Source: Anadara kagoshimensis (taxonomy: Eukaryota > Mollusca > Bivalvia > Arcoida > Arcidae). Taken from it: a stretch of 64,000 nucleotides of DNA. Shown one piece after another: positions 21,701-35,583 of this stretch. Position numbers and translations under genes: made by a program. The stretch covers positions 1,659,256 to 1,723,255 of the forward strand of contig CM037866.1 in assembly GCA_021292105.1 (NCBI GenBank), in the 5' to 3' direction. The notes beneath the pieces are model-generated. The model did no database searches and had not been told where the DNA came from. It was given only the letters and a program-made list of their open reading frames with translations. The first letter of the stretch is position 1. Each line of letters begins with the position of its first letter.

Positions 21701-21907
21701 CTGCCAAAAAATTTTTAAGGGTTGAAACAAGACGTTGCATTGAATATTCTTGTTGAAATAACTTTTCTTTGAGTAGCCTAGTTCTGTTTGAAAAATCTTG
21801 ATATATGGAACAGGCTCTTGCATAGCATGTACGAAACATAAACTCCATAATTCCTGTAATGCATAAGTTACATTCTCTTTCCTTTGGCGGTTACTGTAGC
21901 CAGCCAT
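21701..21907 (-). CDS. Candidate first exon, unrecognised
   Basis: From ATG 21907-21905 a 69-codon frame (MAGYSNRQRKENVTYALQEL...) runs to a CAG|GTATAT donor at phase 0. Upstream DNA (21930-22260) is clearly more GC-rich than the surroundings and rich in CG dinucleotides, as around a promoter. Amino-acid composition is balanced. I found no matching second exon before the next gene and do not recognise a family, so this could be a first exon of an undetected gene or a chance frame. Confidence 0.25.
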
Positions 21908-22411
21908 ACTGCGTACCAGGCACAAATGATCTTAGATGACACAGGCACGTCGCGAGAGCTTAAAATTCACAAACAGAAAACACGCGCGTCGAAAATGGCT
22001 TTCCTACCGCCCTGCATCCCTACCTGTCCATGCGCGTTGGGCTTCGGTCCGGTAACGCATGTGGTACTCCGCCATTGAGCCAACACACTCTGCTACTCGA
22101 CCAACCCGTGATTTCTACCCTTGCTATCAATACGTCATGACCAAGAGCAAATATTGCGGTCAACACGGGACTTTTTAAGCCAAATGACTCTTTCGCGGTC
22201 TCTCGTTTTCAACCCTTGAACGAGCAAGGGCCGCTTCAAGGCCACAAATCGACCTGCGACTTAAATTGCACAGCTGCTGGAAACGGATTTAGCCATTATA
22301 ATTCTTTTACGACCATTTGTAATAAATACATGAAATGTTGATTTTAAACATACCTGGAAATTTGTTTCAGTTATTTGCTGGAATTAGCCAAATGTATGTT
22401 AAAAAATGTAC

Positions 22412-22582
22412 CCTGCAGTGATGCACAATGGCTATGGCATGCAATATATCGAATGTTATTATGGCGTTAAAACCAGCTATTATGGAAGACATATAATCAA
22501 GTTGATGAGAAAAGCAGTAGTTACGAACAAATTCAAATTCCACATCACTATCAAACAGGAATATAGAACTTGGAGCAGCCAT
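22412..22582 (-). CDS. Candidate first exon, unrecognised
   Basis: ATG 22582-22580 opens a 57-codon frame (MAAPSSIFLFDSDVEFEFVR...) ending at an AGG|GTACAT donor. The ATG context is good and the text is not low-complexity. No downstream exon or family was recognised. It may be unrelated to the candidate at 21701. Confidence 0.2.
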
Positions 22583-22639
22583 TAAAACGCATTCAACTTT
22601 CCAGATTAAGTAAACACAGTGGCACACTTTTGAGTTTCA

Positions 22640-23690
22640 ATAAATGTTTTGTGGTTTGACACCAGATTACGCCTAGATACTGTTTGTCAGTGTTATTTAT
22701 AGACTGACCGCCAGCTAAATGTATTACGTGCTGTACTTCTCAATTATGTAAATATGGCATCATACTTTCAAGTTTCAATAAATGTTTTGTCTGGGACAAT
22801 AAAATAGTGAATTATAAAAAAATGTTTTGTAATTTGACAGACAAACCACGCCTAGATATTTTTCGTAACTTTACTACAAAATCAACACAAAAATAGTTAA
22901 AGGGCAAAACACAAAACTGAAAATATCTTTTATTTATATTCTCATAATCTGTAAATTCAATACATTTAACTCAAAATAAGTTCTATTTTTCTCATACTTG
23001 CAACGTTTTTCTCTCTTACGTTTTACGTCCGTCGAAAGCAATCTTGTGAATGATTGGCCTAGAAACAGAACAAATAAGTGGTAACCGAGAGGTTCTACAA
23101 AGGGTATTTATCTTCTTCAAAGGCGTTCAAAGAAACCGCAGCTTACAGCCTCAACAAAGGGTATCTATCTTCAAAGGCGCTCATAGAAGCGAAAAATTAG
23201 ATCATAACAAAGATTTTTTGAAGGCTTACCTTATAAATCGAGATGTTCACAAGATATGCTGTATCCTTAGCAATTGAAATGTTACAAATGCATAATCCGA
23301 AAATGTATTGAATATCAAGGAAAACCGTTTTATCGAATCTGAACACTCGTACTTCAAAACATAATCAATGTTACTGTCCTTACAGTATTGCTCTATTCGA
23401 GTTAAAAAAGGACCAGGAACAACCAATTGAAGCATGCTGAATACGCTATATGATATTTCCGGTAATTTGAAACTATCACGTGATATACATATTAGGGTTG
23501 GAATAACTAAATTGTGTAGTAATTGATAAAAGATATTTAAAAGAAGCAAATTAAAAAAAAATACCAATAAATCAAGTGAAATATATAAAAAAAAATTGAA
23601 ATAAAAAATTACATCATATCAATTTTTGTAACATGTGACAAAGTCAGCTTTAATTGGTGAGAATATAATTGTGAACCATAAAGAAGTTAT
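22640..23690. other. Non-coding stretch with short duplications
   Basis: AAGTTTCAATAAATGTTTTG occurs twice (about 22632 and 22771), each followed by ACAGACAAACCACGCCTAGATA-type text, and CAAAGGGTATTTATCTTC recurs near 23098 and 23156. A 106-codon minus-strand frame (23247-23567) lacks splice or family support. Confidence 0.45.
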
Positions 23691-25105
23691 CTAGCTCAAC
23701 GAATGAACTTTTGAACTAGTTTACCAATGAGTATTGTTAACCACTGAACTAGGTTTACCAATGAACTATAAACCAATGAACCAAGTTAACTTATGAACCA
23801 CTGAACAAGTTTAACCCATGAATAATGACCCACCGGGCTAGGTTTATCTATGAACAGTGAACTAATGAACTAAGGTTAACCCAAGAACCATGACAAACTG
23901 AACTTGGTTTACCTATGAACCATAAACCACTTAACAATGTTTACCCATGAACCATGAACCATGTACCACTTAACAAGATTTAACCCATTAACCATGAAAC
24001 ATTGAAAAGGTTAACCTATGAACCATTAACCACTTCACCAAATTATGTTGACCATAAACTGTGAAGATCTGAACTAAGTCAACCAATGAACCACCAAACA
24101 CTGAACTAGGTTAACCATGAACAATGACCCACTGAACTAAGTTTACCCATGAACTATAAACCACTGAGGTAGGTTTACCCATGAACCATGTTCCACTGAA
24201 GAAGGTTTACCCATGAACCATAAACCACTGAACTAGGTTTACCCATGAAACACTGAACTTGCTTAACAAAAGAACCATGAACCAATGAACTATGTTAACC
24301 CATAAACTGTAAACCACTGAACTAAGTTTACCCATTTATCATGAACCACTGATCTTGTGGAACCCATGGACTATAAACCACTTAACTAGGTTTACCCATG
24401 TACTATGAACCAATAAACTAGGTATACCCATGAACCATACACCAGTGAACTAGATTTAACCATGAACCACTCAACAAGGTTAACCCATGAACCATGAAGC
24501 ACTGAACTTACTTAACCAATGAATCATGGACCACTGAACTAGGTTAACCCATAAACTGTAAACCACTGACCTAAGTTTACCCCTTAACGATGAACAACTG
24601 ATCTAGTTTTATCCATGAACTAGGTTTGCACGTGCACTATGAACTAATAAACTAGGTATACCCATGACCCATAAACTATTGATCTAGCTTTACATATCAA
24701 CCATAAACCACTGAACTAGGTTTACCCATGAACAGTAAATCACTGAAATAGGTTTAACTATAAGGCATAAACCATTGACCTGGGTTAACCCAAGAACCAT
24801 GACCCACTGCACTAGGTTTACTTATGAACCATAAACCACTGAATTGAGTTTCCCCATGAACCACTATGTTAACCCATGAACCATGAAACATTGAAAAGGC
24901 TAACTTATGAACCATTAACCACTGAACAAGGTTTTCCAATGAACTATAAACCACTGAACTAGGTTGACCCATGAACCATAAACCATTGACCTAGGTTAAC
25001 CGAACTATGACCCACTGAACTAGGTTTACCCATGGACGACAAAGCATTGACCTAGGTTAACCCAAGAACCATGACCCAGTGAACTAGGTTTGTAACCTAA
25101 ACCGT
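23690..25105. repeat. Degenerate ~32-bp minisatellite
   Basis: About 1.4 kb is made of variants of CCACTGAACTAGGTTTACCC followed by ATGAACCATAAA, with a modal period of 32 and many 11-30 base deletions and substitutions; I estimate 40-45 copies. No copy-to-copy conservation suggests coding, and open frames across it shift with the unit. It directly precedes the long-repeat array. Confidence 0.9.
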
Positions 25106-25130
25106 TAATTATGTAACTTATGTTAATTCC

Positions 25131-25400
25131 AACGTCAAGAGTTTTAGGAATATGGGTTGCAATATATACTGTTACCATGTCTTCTACTTGTTGTTATACT
25201 TTTTTACATACAACATAATTTTCTGTTTTTCATTTTATTTAATAATTTATCATTTGCGTTGACCGTAACAGTAATGGATTGCTAATCTTGAGTTTTGTTA
25301 CATGTAATAAAGCAATTATACGTAAACTAAGATAACTTTGAATGTGTCTGTAAAAACATAGATGCCCCCGTCCCCACCTTTTATCAAAGGACAATACCTT

Positions 25401-25446
<46 letters not shown>

Positions 25447-27061
25447 AGCATTGCAGCAAAGGTCAAATTCGATATCATAACAAACCTTTGTACCAAATAT
25501 CAGATCAATGGGAAAAACCGGTAAGAAAAAAAACGGAAAAAAGATGACGGAATGACAGAAAAACGGAAGGACGGTTTGACGGATGGAAAAGGTAACACGT
25601 AACATTTCATGTCGGAGACATAGAAGTTGATCCACAACAGATGGTTACTCTTCTTTACATGTAAAATTCCGCTCGAATATGTTTTCAGAAATGTAGCACT
25701 TATATATCACATGTACCAAACGGAAAAATGCACACGACTGAAAGGTTTCTTGTCTAACATGCACAAAGGTTTAAATATAAAAAGTTTAATTTCATTTAAT
25801 TTTGCATTTTGTCCGTCGTTTGTGCAACTTCAAAGGTTTGATAATTATGGGTGGCAATAATTTTGTTATTAGGTTTTCTACTTTTTTTAATGCTTTTCAA
25901 ATACAACATTATTAAATGTTTTTCATATAATTTAATCATTTTTATTTGGATGTACCGTAACAGTAATGGATTGGTAATGCTTAGTTTTGATTCATGTAAT
26001 CAAGCATTATACAATTTGTTTCAAGGTATTTTTAAAAAAAATGCATGATTTACAAAAAAATTGACGGTGCAGTGATAGGGTTATATATATATATTATAAT
26101 CCATATAAAAAAATTCTTACATCATTTCCAATGCTATTTGTATACTTTCAAGTACCCAATGAAACACTTAAAAGCAGGATTTTACCTACACAAACTAAAA
26201 CATAGGTTAGCAAATAGAACAAAACTTAAATGATTCTCCAAATTGCCACATACTTCAATGAATGATGAGTGAATTGTCGGTCAACGTAAACCGATATTAG
26301 AAAATGAAAAATAAAGAAATATACGTCCATAAATGATGATTGCATGGACTGATTGAAACTAAACTAAAACCAAACAGATGTTAACAAATAGAAATAACAC
26401 CTGAAATACCCGTATATTTTTATAGCTAAAAGTTAGTGAATAAAATCAAATGACAAATACATGTAATTGCTTGATATCACATTATGGGGGATCCTTAAGC
26501 TTGGAATACCCAACACGGACACAAACCTCCATGTAACATGAGTAAATTGCTGGGATATGACCTACACCAACTTAAACGGAAGACAGAAAAAGAAAAGGTG
26601 AAATACCCGAAATGTCATATTCGTCAATAAATTAATGAGTTTATGGATTATAAAGCACATAAACCCCAACAGCATTTCATAGACAGAAATAACACATGGA
26701 GTACTCGTATATTTTCATATAATTAATGAATTGCCGGGATGTGAACTACGCAATCTTCACTAGAAGATAGCAAATATTATCTAACATCAACTAAATGGAA
26801 TTGTTGTACATTTTAATGTATGAAAGCTTGATATCACATAACAGGGACATCCTATTTGTTGTTTGAAAGTAGGAATTGATTTAATGCCGTTGTCATGCCC
26901 ACTGCCTTAAAACACATTAAAGTCTTATCATTATGTAGTGAAATTCTAATTCATAAACACCAGCTAAATAAAACCTCAGAATTATCTATCAGTTAACGCT
27001 AAACATTTAACTGTTCGCATTTCTTTGTAAATATTCAAACATTGTTAAACTGTTGAAATTA
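25131..27061 (+). repeat. Left flanking block of the array (B-A'-B''-E)
   Basis: B-like sequence (25131-25404) is cut by a 41-base poly(A) (25405-25445). It is followed by A' (25446-25720, with CGGAAGGACGGTTTGACGGA), B'' (25762-26040) and E (26041-27061, with GACGGTGCAGTGATAGGG). The block is repeated at 35584-38680. Position 25725/25726 is the empty site corresponding to the insertion at 36206-37130. Confidence 0.8.
25405..25445. repeat. Poly(A) run of 41 unique to one repeat copy
   Basis: The other copies read 'cttcagcaaatatgacagca' here, so the run has expanded from a short A tract and replaced the following ATATG. Confidence 0.9.
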
Positions 27062-29106
27062 AAGTTTAGATAGTTTGTTTATAATGCATATAGTATATAA
27101 ACCCATTCTGGGCAACAAAGGCAGGATCTTTATCATTCTATTGGCAATAAGGTTTTTCATTCTCTACTAAATGAAGATCTGCTTCGATATCGGGCCCTTT
27201 TATGATGGTTGGCCCTCATGTCACATTTCAGTCCCGTTATAAAAAATACTTTTTTTCAGAGTGGGCCCTTTTGAGATGATGGGCCCTTGTGCGTAATTAT
27301 CTTTTAAAGAATGACATATCTTCTCCATAATGAAAGTTTGTATAATTAAATATACAATTTGTAAAAATGTACTAAAAGAACAGTGAGACAAAGAAATTAT
27401 AAATTAAACTCTTTAAAAAACCTACTACAACGCTTTTAAAAACATAATATCGCATTTAATATTAATATTGTAATCAAACTCTGGAGATCACAATCACAAT
27501 ATAAGATGAAAATCAAACGGTGTTGCATTCGATATTTTCATTATAAATCATAATGACACTAAATGAAAATCATGCAAACTTGAAGTTAATATTTTAAATA
27601 TATAGTGTACTATGAACGGTGATGAATTCATTACAAATACATGTAAAGTTTTACTTACTTTAAGAGATTACATGTAAACTTGACACAGTTAAATCTGTAT
27701 TTGTGTTACAAATAATTATTAAAAACATATGTTTGTTATTAATTTAATTATTTTGAAAGAAATTTATTGAGGATAAACCTTCAATGTTATTTAACAGCAA
27801 AAACGTAAGTTTACCATTCACAAATAGTACTGAAAATGTCTGTAAGACTTAGCATAACAATCCTATGTACCAAATATCAGAGCAATGACAATACTGGTAA
27901 GAGAAAACTGAAAACAACAATGATGGTTGGACGAAATAACGGACGGAAAAGGGTAACATGCTCTCGAACATTTCATGGCGGGAACAAAAAAGTTCATCCC
28001 AAACAGAAAGTGACTCTTCTTTACATGTAAAATTCCGATGGAAGGTTCTCAGAAATGTAGCACTTTGTTCATATATAATGAGTGTCAATTAATTAATGTG
28101 GTCAATAAAATTAATAAATTTTCAACTACTGTAGATTAATTAAATTTCGTGAGTAGAAAATTTAGTGAAGCTTTAGAGGTTTTTTCGCAAATACATGAAA
28201 TCATTCTGTGTTAACAGTTTGCATTTAAAATATCTTGAAAATATTTGCGTGATACTTGAATTCGCGATCTTAGTTATTCGCAGAATTACGCGAATTACGC
28301 AAAATAAATCTATCACGCGAAATAAAAGTGATCTACAGTAATAAAAAGATACTTTTAAGAACCTAACAATTGTGTATTATTACAGTATCTTAAAACTCGC
28401 TGATGTGAAACAAGAACACAGTTAAAATAGGGTTATCAACATTCTCAAAAACAAGGCATTTCACAGGGTCGCAATATCTTTTCTATATATCAAAAAACTC
28501 TAACGAATTTATTATGTAAACTAATAATGTCAGGTAGCTGACATTTGCAGCTATGATGAACAATTTGTTGATTTATTGTCTGTTTTACATACTATTAAGA
28601 ATATATACTTTGGGTATATAGAAACATTGATTTTTCTATATTCAAACTAAATACCAATCAATCACGTGTACTGAATGCATCAATTCTCACGACGTTAAGA
28701 CTTCTATTTCAACAAGCAAAAGAGTTTAAAAGTTTAAATATGAAAAGTTCAGTTTCATACAATCTTCAATTTTGTCAAGCGTCAAAACGTCAAGAGTTTT
28801 ATGAATATGGGTTGCAATATATACTGTTACCGTGTCTTCTACTGTTGTTATACTTTTTTACATACAACATAATTTTCTGCTTTTCATTTTATTAAATATT
28901 ATTTCATTTGCATTGACCGTAACAATAATGTATTGCTAATGTTGAGTTTTGTTACATGTAATAAAGTTACATGTAATAAAGCAATTATACGTAAACTAAG
29001 ATGAATTTGAATGTGTCTGTAAAACAAAGATGCCCATGTCCCCACCTTTTATCAAAGGGCAATACTTCAGCAAATATGACAGCATTGCAACATTGTAAAG
29101 ATGTTA
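27062..29106 (+). repeat. Array unit 1 (C-A-D-B, full length)
   Basis: C about 27062-27795, A 27796-28097, D 28098-28740, B 28741-29106. The A module holds a 64-codon frame and the D module ends with TTTCAACAAGCAAAAGAGTT. Nearly identical to unit 2 across D and B. Confidence 0.8.
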
Positions 29107-31165
29107 GAATTAAAGTTTAGACAGTTTGTTTATAATACATATAGTATACAAACCCATTCTGGGCAACAAAGGCAGGATCTATATCATTCTATTGGCAATA
29201 AGGTTTTTCATTCTCTACAAAATGAAGATCTGTTTTTTCCATATTGGGCCCTTTTATGATGGTTGGCCCTCATGTCACATTTCTGTCCCGTTATAAAAAA
29301 TACTTTTTTTCCGAGTGGGCGCTTTTGAGATGATGGGCCCTTGTGCGTAATAATCTTTTAAAGAATGACATATCTTCTCCATAATGAAAGTTTGTATAAT
29401 TAAATATACAATTTGTCAATTGTACTAAAAGAACAGTGAGACAAAGAAATTATAAATAAAACTCCTTTAAAAACCTATTACAAAGCTTTTAAAACACATA
29501 GTATCGCATTTAATATTAATATTGTAATCAAACTCTGAAGATCACAATCACAATATAAGATGAAAATCAAACGGTGTTGCATTCGATATTTTCATTATAA
29601 AGAAACTATGAATGACACTAAATGAAAATCATGCAAACTTGCAGTTAATATTTTAAATATATAGTGTACTATGAGAGGTGATAAATTGATTACAAATACA
29701 CGAAAAGTTCTTTCACTTAGTTTTAGAGATTACATGTAAACTTGACATAGTAAAATCTGTATTTGTGCTACAAATAAGTATTAAAAACATATGTTTGTAA
29801 TCAAACATTTATTTAGAAGGAAATTTATTGAGGATAAACCTTCAATGTTATTTAACAGCAAAAACGTAAGTTTACCATTCATAAATAGTACTGGAAATGT
29901 CTGTAAGACTTAGCATAACAATCCTAGGTACCAAATATCAGAGCAATGGCAATACTGGTAAAGGAAAACTGAAAACAACAATGATGGTTGGACGAAATGA
30001 CGGACGGAAAAGGGTAACACTGCCTCGAACATTTCATGGCGGGAACAAAAAAGTTCATCCCAAACAGAAAGTGACTCTTCTTTACATGTAAAATTCCGAT
30101 GGAAGGTTCTCAGAAATGTAGCACTTTGTTCATATATAATGAGTGTCAATTAATTAATGTGGTCAATAAAATTAATAAATTTTCAACTACTGTAGATTAA
30201 TTAAATTTCGTGAGTAGAAAATTTAGTGAAGCTTTAGAGGTTTTTTCGCAAATACATGAAATCATTCTGTGTTAACAGTTTGCATTTAAAATATCTTGAA
30301 AATATTTGCGTGATACTTGAATTCGCGATCTTAGTTATTCGCAGAATTACGCGAATTACGCAAAATAAATCTATCACGCGAAATAAAAGTGATCTACAGT
30401 AATAAAAAGATACTTTTAAGAACCTAACAATTGTGTATTATTACATTATCTTAAAACTCGCTGATGTGAAAGAAACAAGAACACAGTTAGAATTGGGTTA
30501 TCAACATTCTCAAAAACAAGGCATTTCACAGGGTCGCAATAATCTTTTCTATATATCAAAAAACTCTAACGAATTTATTATGTAAACTAATAATGTCAGG
30601 TAGCTGACATTTGCAGCTATGATGAACAATTTGTTGATTTATTGTCTGTTTTACATACTATTAAGAATATATACTTTGGGTATATAGAAACATTGATTTT
30701 TCTATATTCAAACTAAATACCAATCAATCACGTGTACTGAATGCATCAATTCTCACGACGTTAAGACTTCTATTTCAACAAGCAAAAGAGTTTAAAAGTT
30801 TAAATATGAAAAGTTCAGTTTCATACAATCTTCAATTTTGTCAAGCGTCAAAACGTCAAGAGTTTTATGAATATGGGTTGCAATATATACTGTTACCGTG
30901 TCTTCTACTTGTTGTTATACTTTTTTACATACAACATAATTTTCTGCTTTTCATTTTATTAAATATTATTTCATTTGCATTGACCGTAACAATAATGTAT
31001 TGCTAATGTTGAGTTTTGTTACATGTAATAAAGTTACATGTAATAAAGCAATTATACGTAAACTAAGATGAATTTGAATGTGTCTGTAAAAACAAAGATG
31101 CCCCCGTCCCCACTTTTTATCAAAGGGCAATACCTTCAGCAAATATGAAAGCATTGTAACATTGT
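29107..31165 (+). repeat. Array unit 2 (C-A-D-B, full length)
   Basis: C about 29107-29855, A 29856-30157, D 30158-30805, B 30806-31165. It keeps a 66-codon frame in B (30806-31006). Confidence 0.8.
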
Positions 31166-32093
31166 AAAAATGCTTTCACTTAGTTTAAGAGATTACATGT
31201 AAATTTGACATAGTAAAATCTGTATTTGTTCTACAAATAATTATTAAAAACATATGTTTGTAATCAAACATTTATTTAGAAGGAAATTTATTTAGGATAA
31301 ACCTTCAATGTTATTTAACAGCAAAAACGTAAGTGTACCATTCACATATAGTACTGGAAATGTCTGTAAGACTTAGCATAACAATCGTATGTACCAAATA
31401 TCAGAGCAATGGCAATACTGGTAAAGGAAAACTGAAAACAACAATGATGGTTGGACGAAATGACGGACGGAAAAGGGTAACACTTTATACCCTCGAACAT
31501 TTCATAGCGGGAACAAAAGAGTTCATCCCAAACAGAAAGTGACTCTTCTTTACATGTAAAATTCCGATGGAAGGTTTTCAGAAATGTAGCACTTTGTTCA
31601 TATATAATGAGTGTCAATTAATTAACGTTATTTAACTAAATACTAATCGATCACGTGCACCGAAAGCATCAATTCTCACGACGTTAAGACTTCTTGTTCA
31701 AAAAGCAAAAAAGTTTAAAAGTTTAAATATGAAAAGTTCAGTTTCATACAAACTTCAATTTTGCCAAGCGTCTCTCCAACGTCAACAGTTTTATGAATAT
31801 GGGTTGCAATATATACTGTTACCATGTCTTCTACTTGTTGTAATGCTTTTTTACATACAACATAATTTTCTGTTTTTCATTTTATTTAATATTATTTCAT
31901 TTGCATTGACCGTAACAATAATGGATTGCTAATGTTGAGTTTTGTTACATGTAATAAAGTTACATGTAATAAGCAATTATACGTAAACTAAGATGAATTT
32001 GAATGTGTCTGTAAAACAAAGATGCCCATGTCCCCACCTTTTATCAAAGGGCAATACCTTCAGCAAATATGACAGCATTGCAACATTGTAAAG
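31166..32093 (+). repeat. Array unit 3 (C and D shortened)
   Basis: Only the last ~150 bases of C and about 105 bases of D remain around a complete A (31318-31622); B (31729-32093) is complete with a 67-codon frame. Confidence 0.75.
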
Positions 32094-33592
32094 ATGTTAG
32101 AATTAAAGTTTAGACAGTTTGTTTATAATACATATAGTATACAAACCCATTCTGGGCAACAAAGGCAGGATCTATATCATTCTATTGGCAATAAGGTTTT
32201 TCATTCTCTACAAAATGAAGATCTATTTTTTCCATATTGGGCCCTTTTGGCTTTTATGATGGTTGGCCCTCATGTCACATTTCTGTCCCGTTATAAAAAA
32301 TACTTTTTAGCTGACCTGAGCCAAAGGCTCAAGGTGAGCTTTTCTGATCACAATTTGTCCGTTGTCTGTCGTCGTTTGTCAATTGTACTATAATAACAGT
32401 GAGACAAAAAAATTATAAATAAAACTCCTTTAAAAACCTACTACAACGCTTTTAAAACACATAGTATCGCATTTAATATTAATATTGTAATCAAACTCTG
32501 AAGATCACAATCACAATATAAGATGAAAATCAAACGGTGTTGCATTCGATATTTTCATTATAAAAATACTATGAATGACACTAATTGAAAATCATGCAAA
32601 TTTGCAGTTAATATTTTTAATATATAGTGTACTATGGAGGGTGATGAATTGATTACAGATACACGAAAAGTTCTTTCACTTAGTTTAAGAGATTACATGT
32701 AAACTTGACATAGTAAAATCTGTATTTGTGCTACAAATAATTATTAAAAACATATGTTTGTAATCAAACATTTATTTAGAAGGAAATTTATTTAGGATAA
32801 ACCTTCATGTTATTTAACAGCAAAAACGTAAGTTTACCATTCACAAATAGTACTTGAAATGTCTGTAGGACTTAGCATAACAATCCTAGGTACCAAATAT
32901 CAGAGCAATGGCAATACTGGTAAAGGAAAACTGAAAACAACAATGATGGTTGGACGAAATAACGGACAGAAAAGGGTAACACTTTATGCCCTCGAACATT
33001 TCATGGCGGGAACAAAAAGAGTTCATCCCAAACAGAAAGTGACTCTACTTTACATGTAAAATTCCGATGGAAGGTTTTCAGAAATGTAGCACTTTGTTCA
33101 TATATAATGAGTGTCAATTACTTAACGTTATTTAACTAAATACTAATCGATCACGTGTACCGAAAGCATCAATTCTCACGACGTTAAGACTTCTTGTTCA
33201 AAAAGCAAAAAAGTTTAAAAATTTAAATATGAAAAGTTCAGTTTCATACAATCTTCAATTTTGTCAAGCGTCAAAACGTCAACAGTTTTATGAATATGGG
33301 TTGCAATATATACTGTTACCATGTCTTCTACTTGTTGTAATTCTTTTTACATACAACATAATTTTCTGTTTTTCATTTTATTTAATAATATTTCATTTGC
33401 ATTGACCGTAACAATAATGGATTGCTAATGTTGAGTTTTGTTACATGTAATAAAGTTACATGTAATAAAGCAATTATACGTAAACTAAGATGAATTTGAA
33501 TGTGTCTGTAAAAACATAGATGCCTCCGTCCCCACCTTTTATCACAGGGCAATACCTTCAGAAAATATGACAGCATTGCAACATTGTAAAGA
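32094..33592 (+). repeat. Array unit 4 (C with a foreign 73-bp patch, D shortened)
   Basis: C 32094-32816, A 32817-33124, D remnant 33125-33227, B 33228-33592. The D junction matches that of unit 3 ('aattaacgttatttaactaa' versus 'aattacttaacgttatttaa'), so the deletion preceded their separation. Confidence 0.75.
32309..32381 (-). mobile_element. Right end of a pearl-like element replacing repeat sequence
   Basis: Read on the minus strand it ends with the stem TTGAGCC/GGCTCA, then GGTCAGCTAA and A's, the terminus used by the pearl-like family. In the other C modules this position holds about 115 bases that are missing here. Confidence 0.65.
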
Positions 33593-35583
33593 TGTTAGAA
33601 TTAAAGTTTAGACAGTTTGTTTATAATACATATAGTATACAAACCCATTCTGGGCAACAAAGGCAGGATCTATATCATTCTATTGGCAATAAGGTTTTTC
33701 ATTCTCTACAAAATGAAGATCTATTTTTTCCATATTGGGCCCTTTTATGATGGTTGGCCCTCATGTCACATTTCTGTCCCGTTATAAAAAATACTTTTTT
33801 TCCGAGTGGGCGCTTTTGAGATGATGGGCCCTTGTGCGTAATTATCTTTTAAAGAATGACATATCTTCTCCTTAATGAAAGTTTGTATAATTAAATATAC
33901 AATTTGTCAATTGTACTAAAAGAACAGTGAGACAAAGAAATTATAAATAAAACTCCTTTAAAAACCTATTACAAAGCTTTTAAAACACATAGTATCGCAT
34001 TTAATATTAATATTGTAATCAAACTCTGAAGATCACAATCACAATATAAGATGAAAATCAAACGGTGTTGCATTCGATATTTTCATTATAAAGAAACTAT
34101 GAATGACACTAAATGAAAATCATGCAAACTTGCAGTTAATATTTTAAATATATAGTGTACTTTGAGAGGTGATAAATTGATTACAAATACACGAAAAGTT
34201 CTTTCACTTAGTTTTAGAGATTACATGTAAACTTGACATAGTAAAATCTGTATTTGTGCTACAAATAAGTATTAAAAACATATGTTTGTAATCAAACATT
34301 TATTTAGAAGGAAATTTATTGAGGATAAACCTTCAATGTTATTTAACAGCAAAAACGTAAGTTTACCATTCATAAATAGTACTGGAAATGTCTGTAAGAC
34401 TTAGCATAACAATCCTAGGTACCAAATATGGCAATACTGGTAAAGGAAAACTGAAAACAACAATGATGGTTGGACGAAATGACGGACGGAAAAGGGTAAC
34501 ACTTTATGCCCTCGAACATTTCATGGCGGGAACAAAAAGAGTTCATCCCAAACAGAAAGTGACTCTTCTTTACATGTAAAATTCCGATGGAAGGTTCTCA
34601 GAAATGTAGCACTTTGTGCATATATAATCAGTGTCAATTAATTACGTGGTCAATAAAATAATAAATTTTTAACTAATAAAAAGATACTTTAAAGAACCTA
34701 ACAATTGTGTATTATTACATTATCTTAAAACTCGTTGATGTGAAAGAATCGAGAACACAGTTAAAATAGGGTGTATCAACATTCTCAAAAACAAAACATT
34801 TCACAGGGTCGCAATAATCTTTTCTATATATCAAAAAACAGCAAAAACGTAAGTTTACTATTCACAAATAGTACTGGAAATGTCTGTAAGACTTAGCATA
34901 ACAATCCTAGGTACCAAATATCAGAGCAATGGCAATACTGGTAAGGGAAAAATGAAAACAACAATGATGGTTGGACGAAATGACGGACGGAAAAGGGTAA
35001 CACTTTATGCCCTCGAACATTTCATGGCGGGAACAAAAAGAGTTCATCCCAAACAGAAAGTGACTCTTCTTTACATGTAAAATTCCGATAGAAGGTTCTC
35101 AGAAATGTAGCACTTTGTTTATATATAATGAGTGTCAATTAATTAACGTGGTCAATTTAAAATAATAAATTTTCAACTAATAAAAAGATACTTTAAAGAA
35201 CCTAACAATTATGTATGATTACATTATCTTAACACTCGTTGATGTGAAAGAAACGAGAACACAGTTAAAAAGGGTGTATCAACATTCTCAAAAACAAAAC
35301 ATTTCACAGGGTCGCAATTATCTTTTCTATATATCAAAAAACTCTAACGAATTTATTATGTAAACTAATAATGTCAGGTAGCTGACATTTGCAGCTATGA
35401 TGAACAATTTGTTGATTTATTGTCTGTTTTACATACTATTAAGAATATATACTTTGGGTATATAGAAACATTGATTTTTCTATATTCAAACTAAATACCA
35501 ATCAATCACGTGTACCGAATGCATCAATTCTCACGACGTTAAGACTTCTATTTCAACAAGCAAAAAAGTTTAAAAGTTTAAAT
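33593..35583 (+). repeat. Array unit 5 with a duplicated A module
   Basis: C 33593-34345, A 34346-34640, a 200-base D remnant, a second A (34846-35150), then D (35151-35583). The two A copies are about 500 bases apart and the D remnant's start is repeated, indicating an unequal-exchange or slippage duplication inside the unit. Confidence 0.7.

Noticed and set aside
23247-23567. 106-codon minus-strand frame (ending FQLLRIQHIL) as a gene
   Set aside because: Plausible text in the middle, but no acceptor, donor or recognised motif; kept only as a note on the stretch.
23690-25105. CRISPR-like array
   Set aside because: Repeats are degenerate and contiguous with no unique spacers, and the genome is eukaryotic; it is a minisatellite.
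25239-25635. Frames with poly-Phe or poly-Lys stretches
   Set aside because: They are produced by the poly(A)41 run.
27836-35080. Repeated 63-66 codon frames starting MSVRLSITIL as a gene family
   Set aside because: Each lies in the A module, with opposite-strand frames equally open. High identity reflects recent duplication; no independent coding signal.
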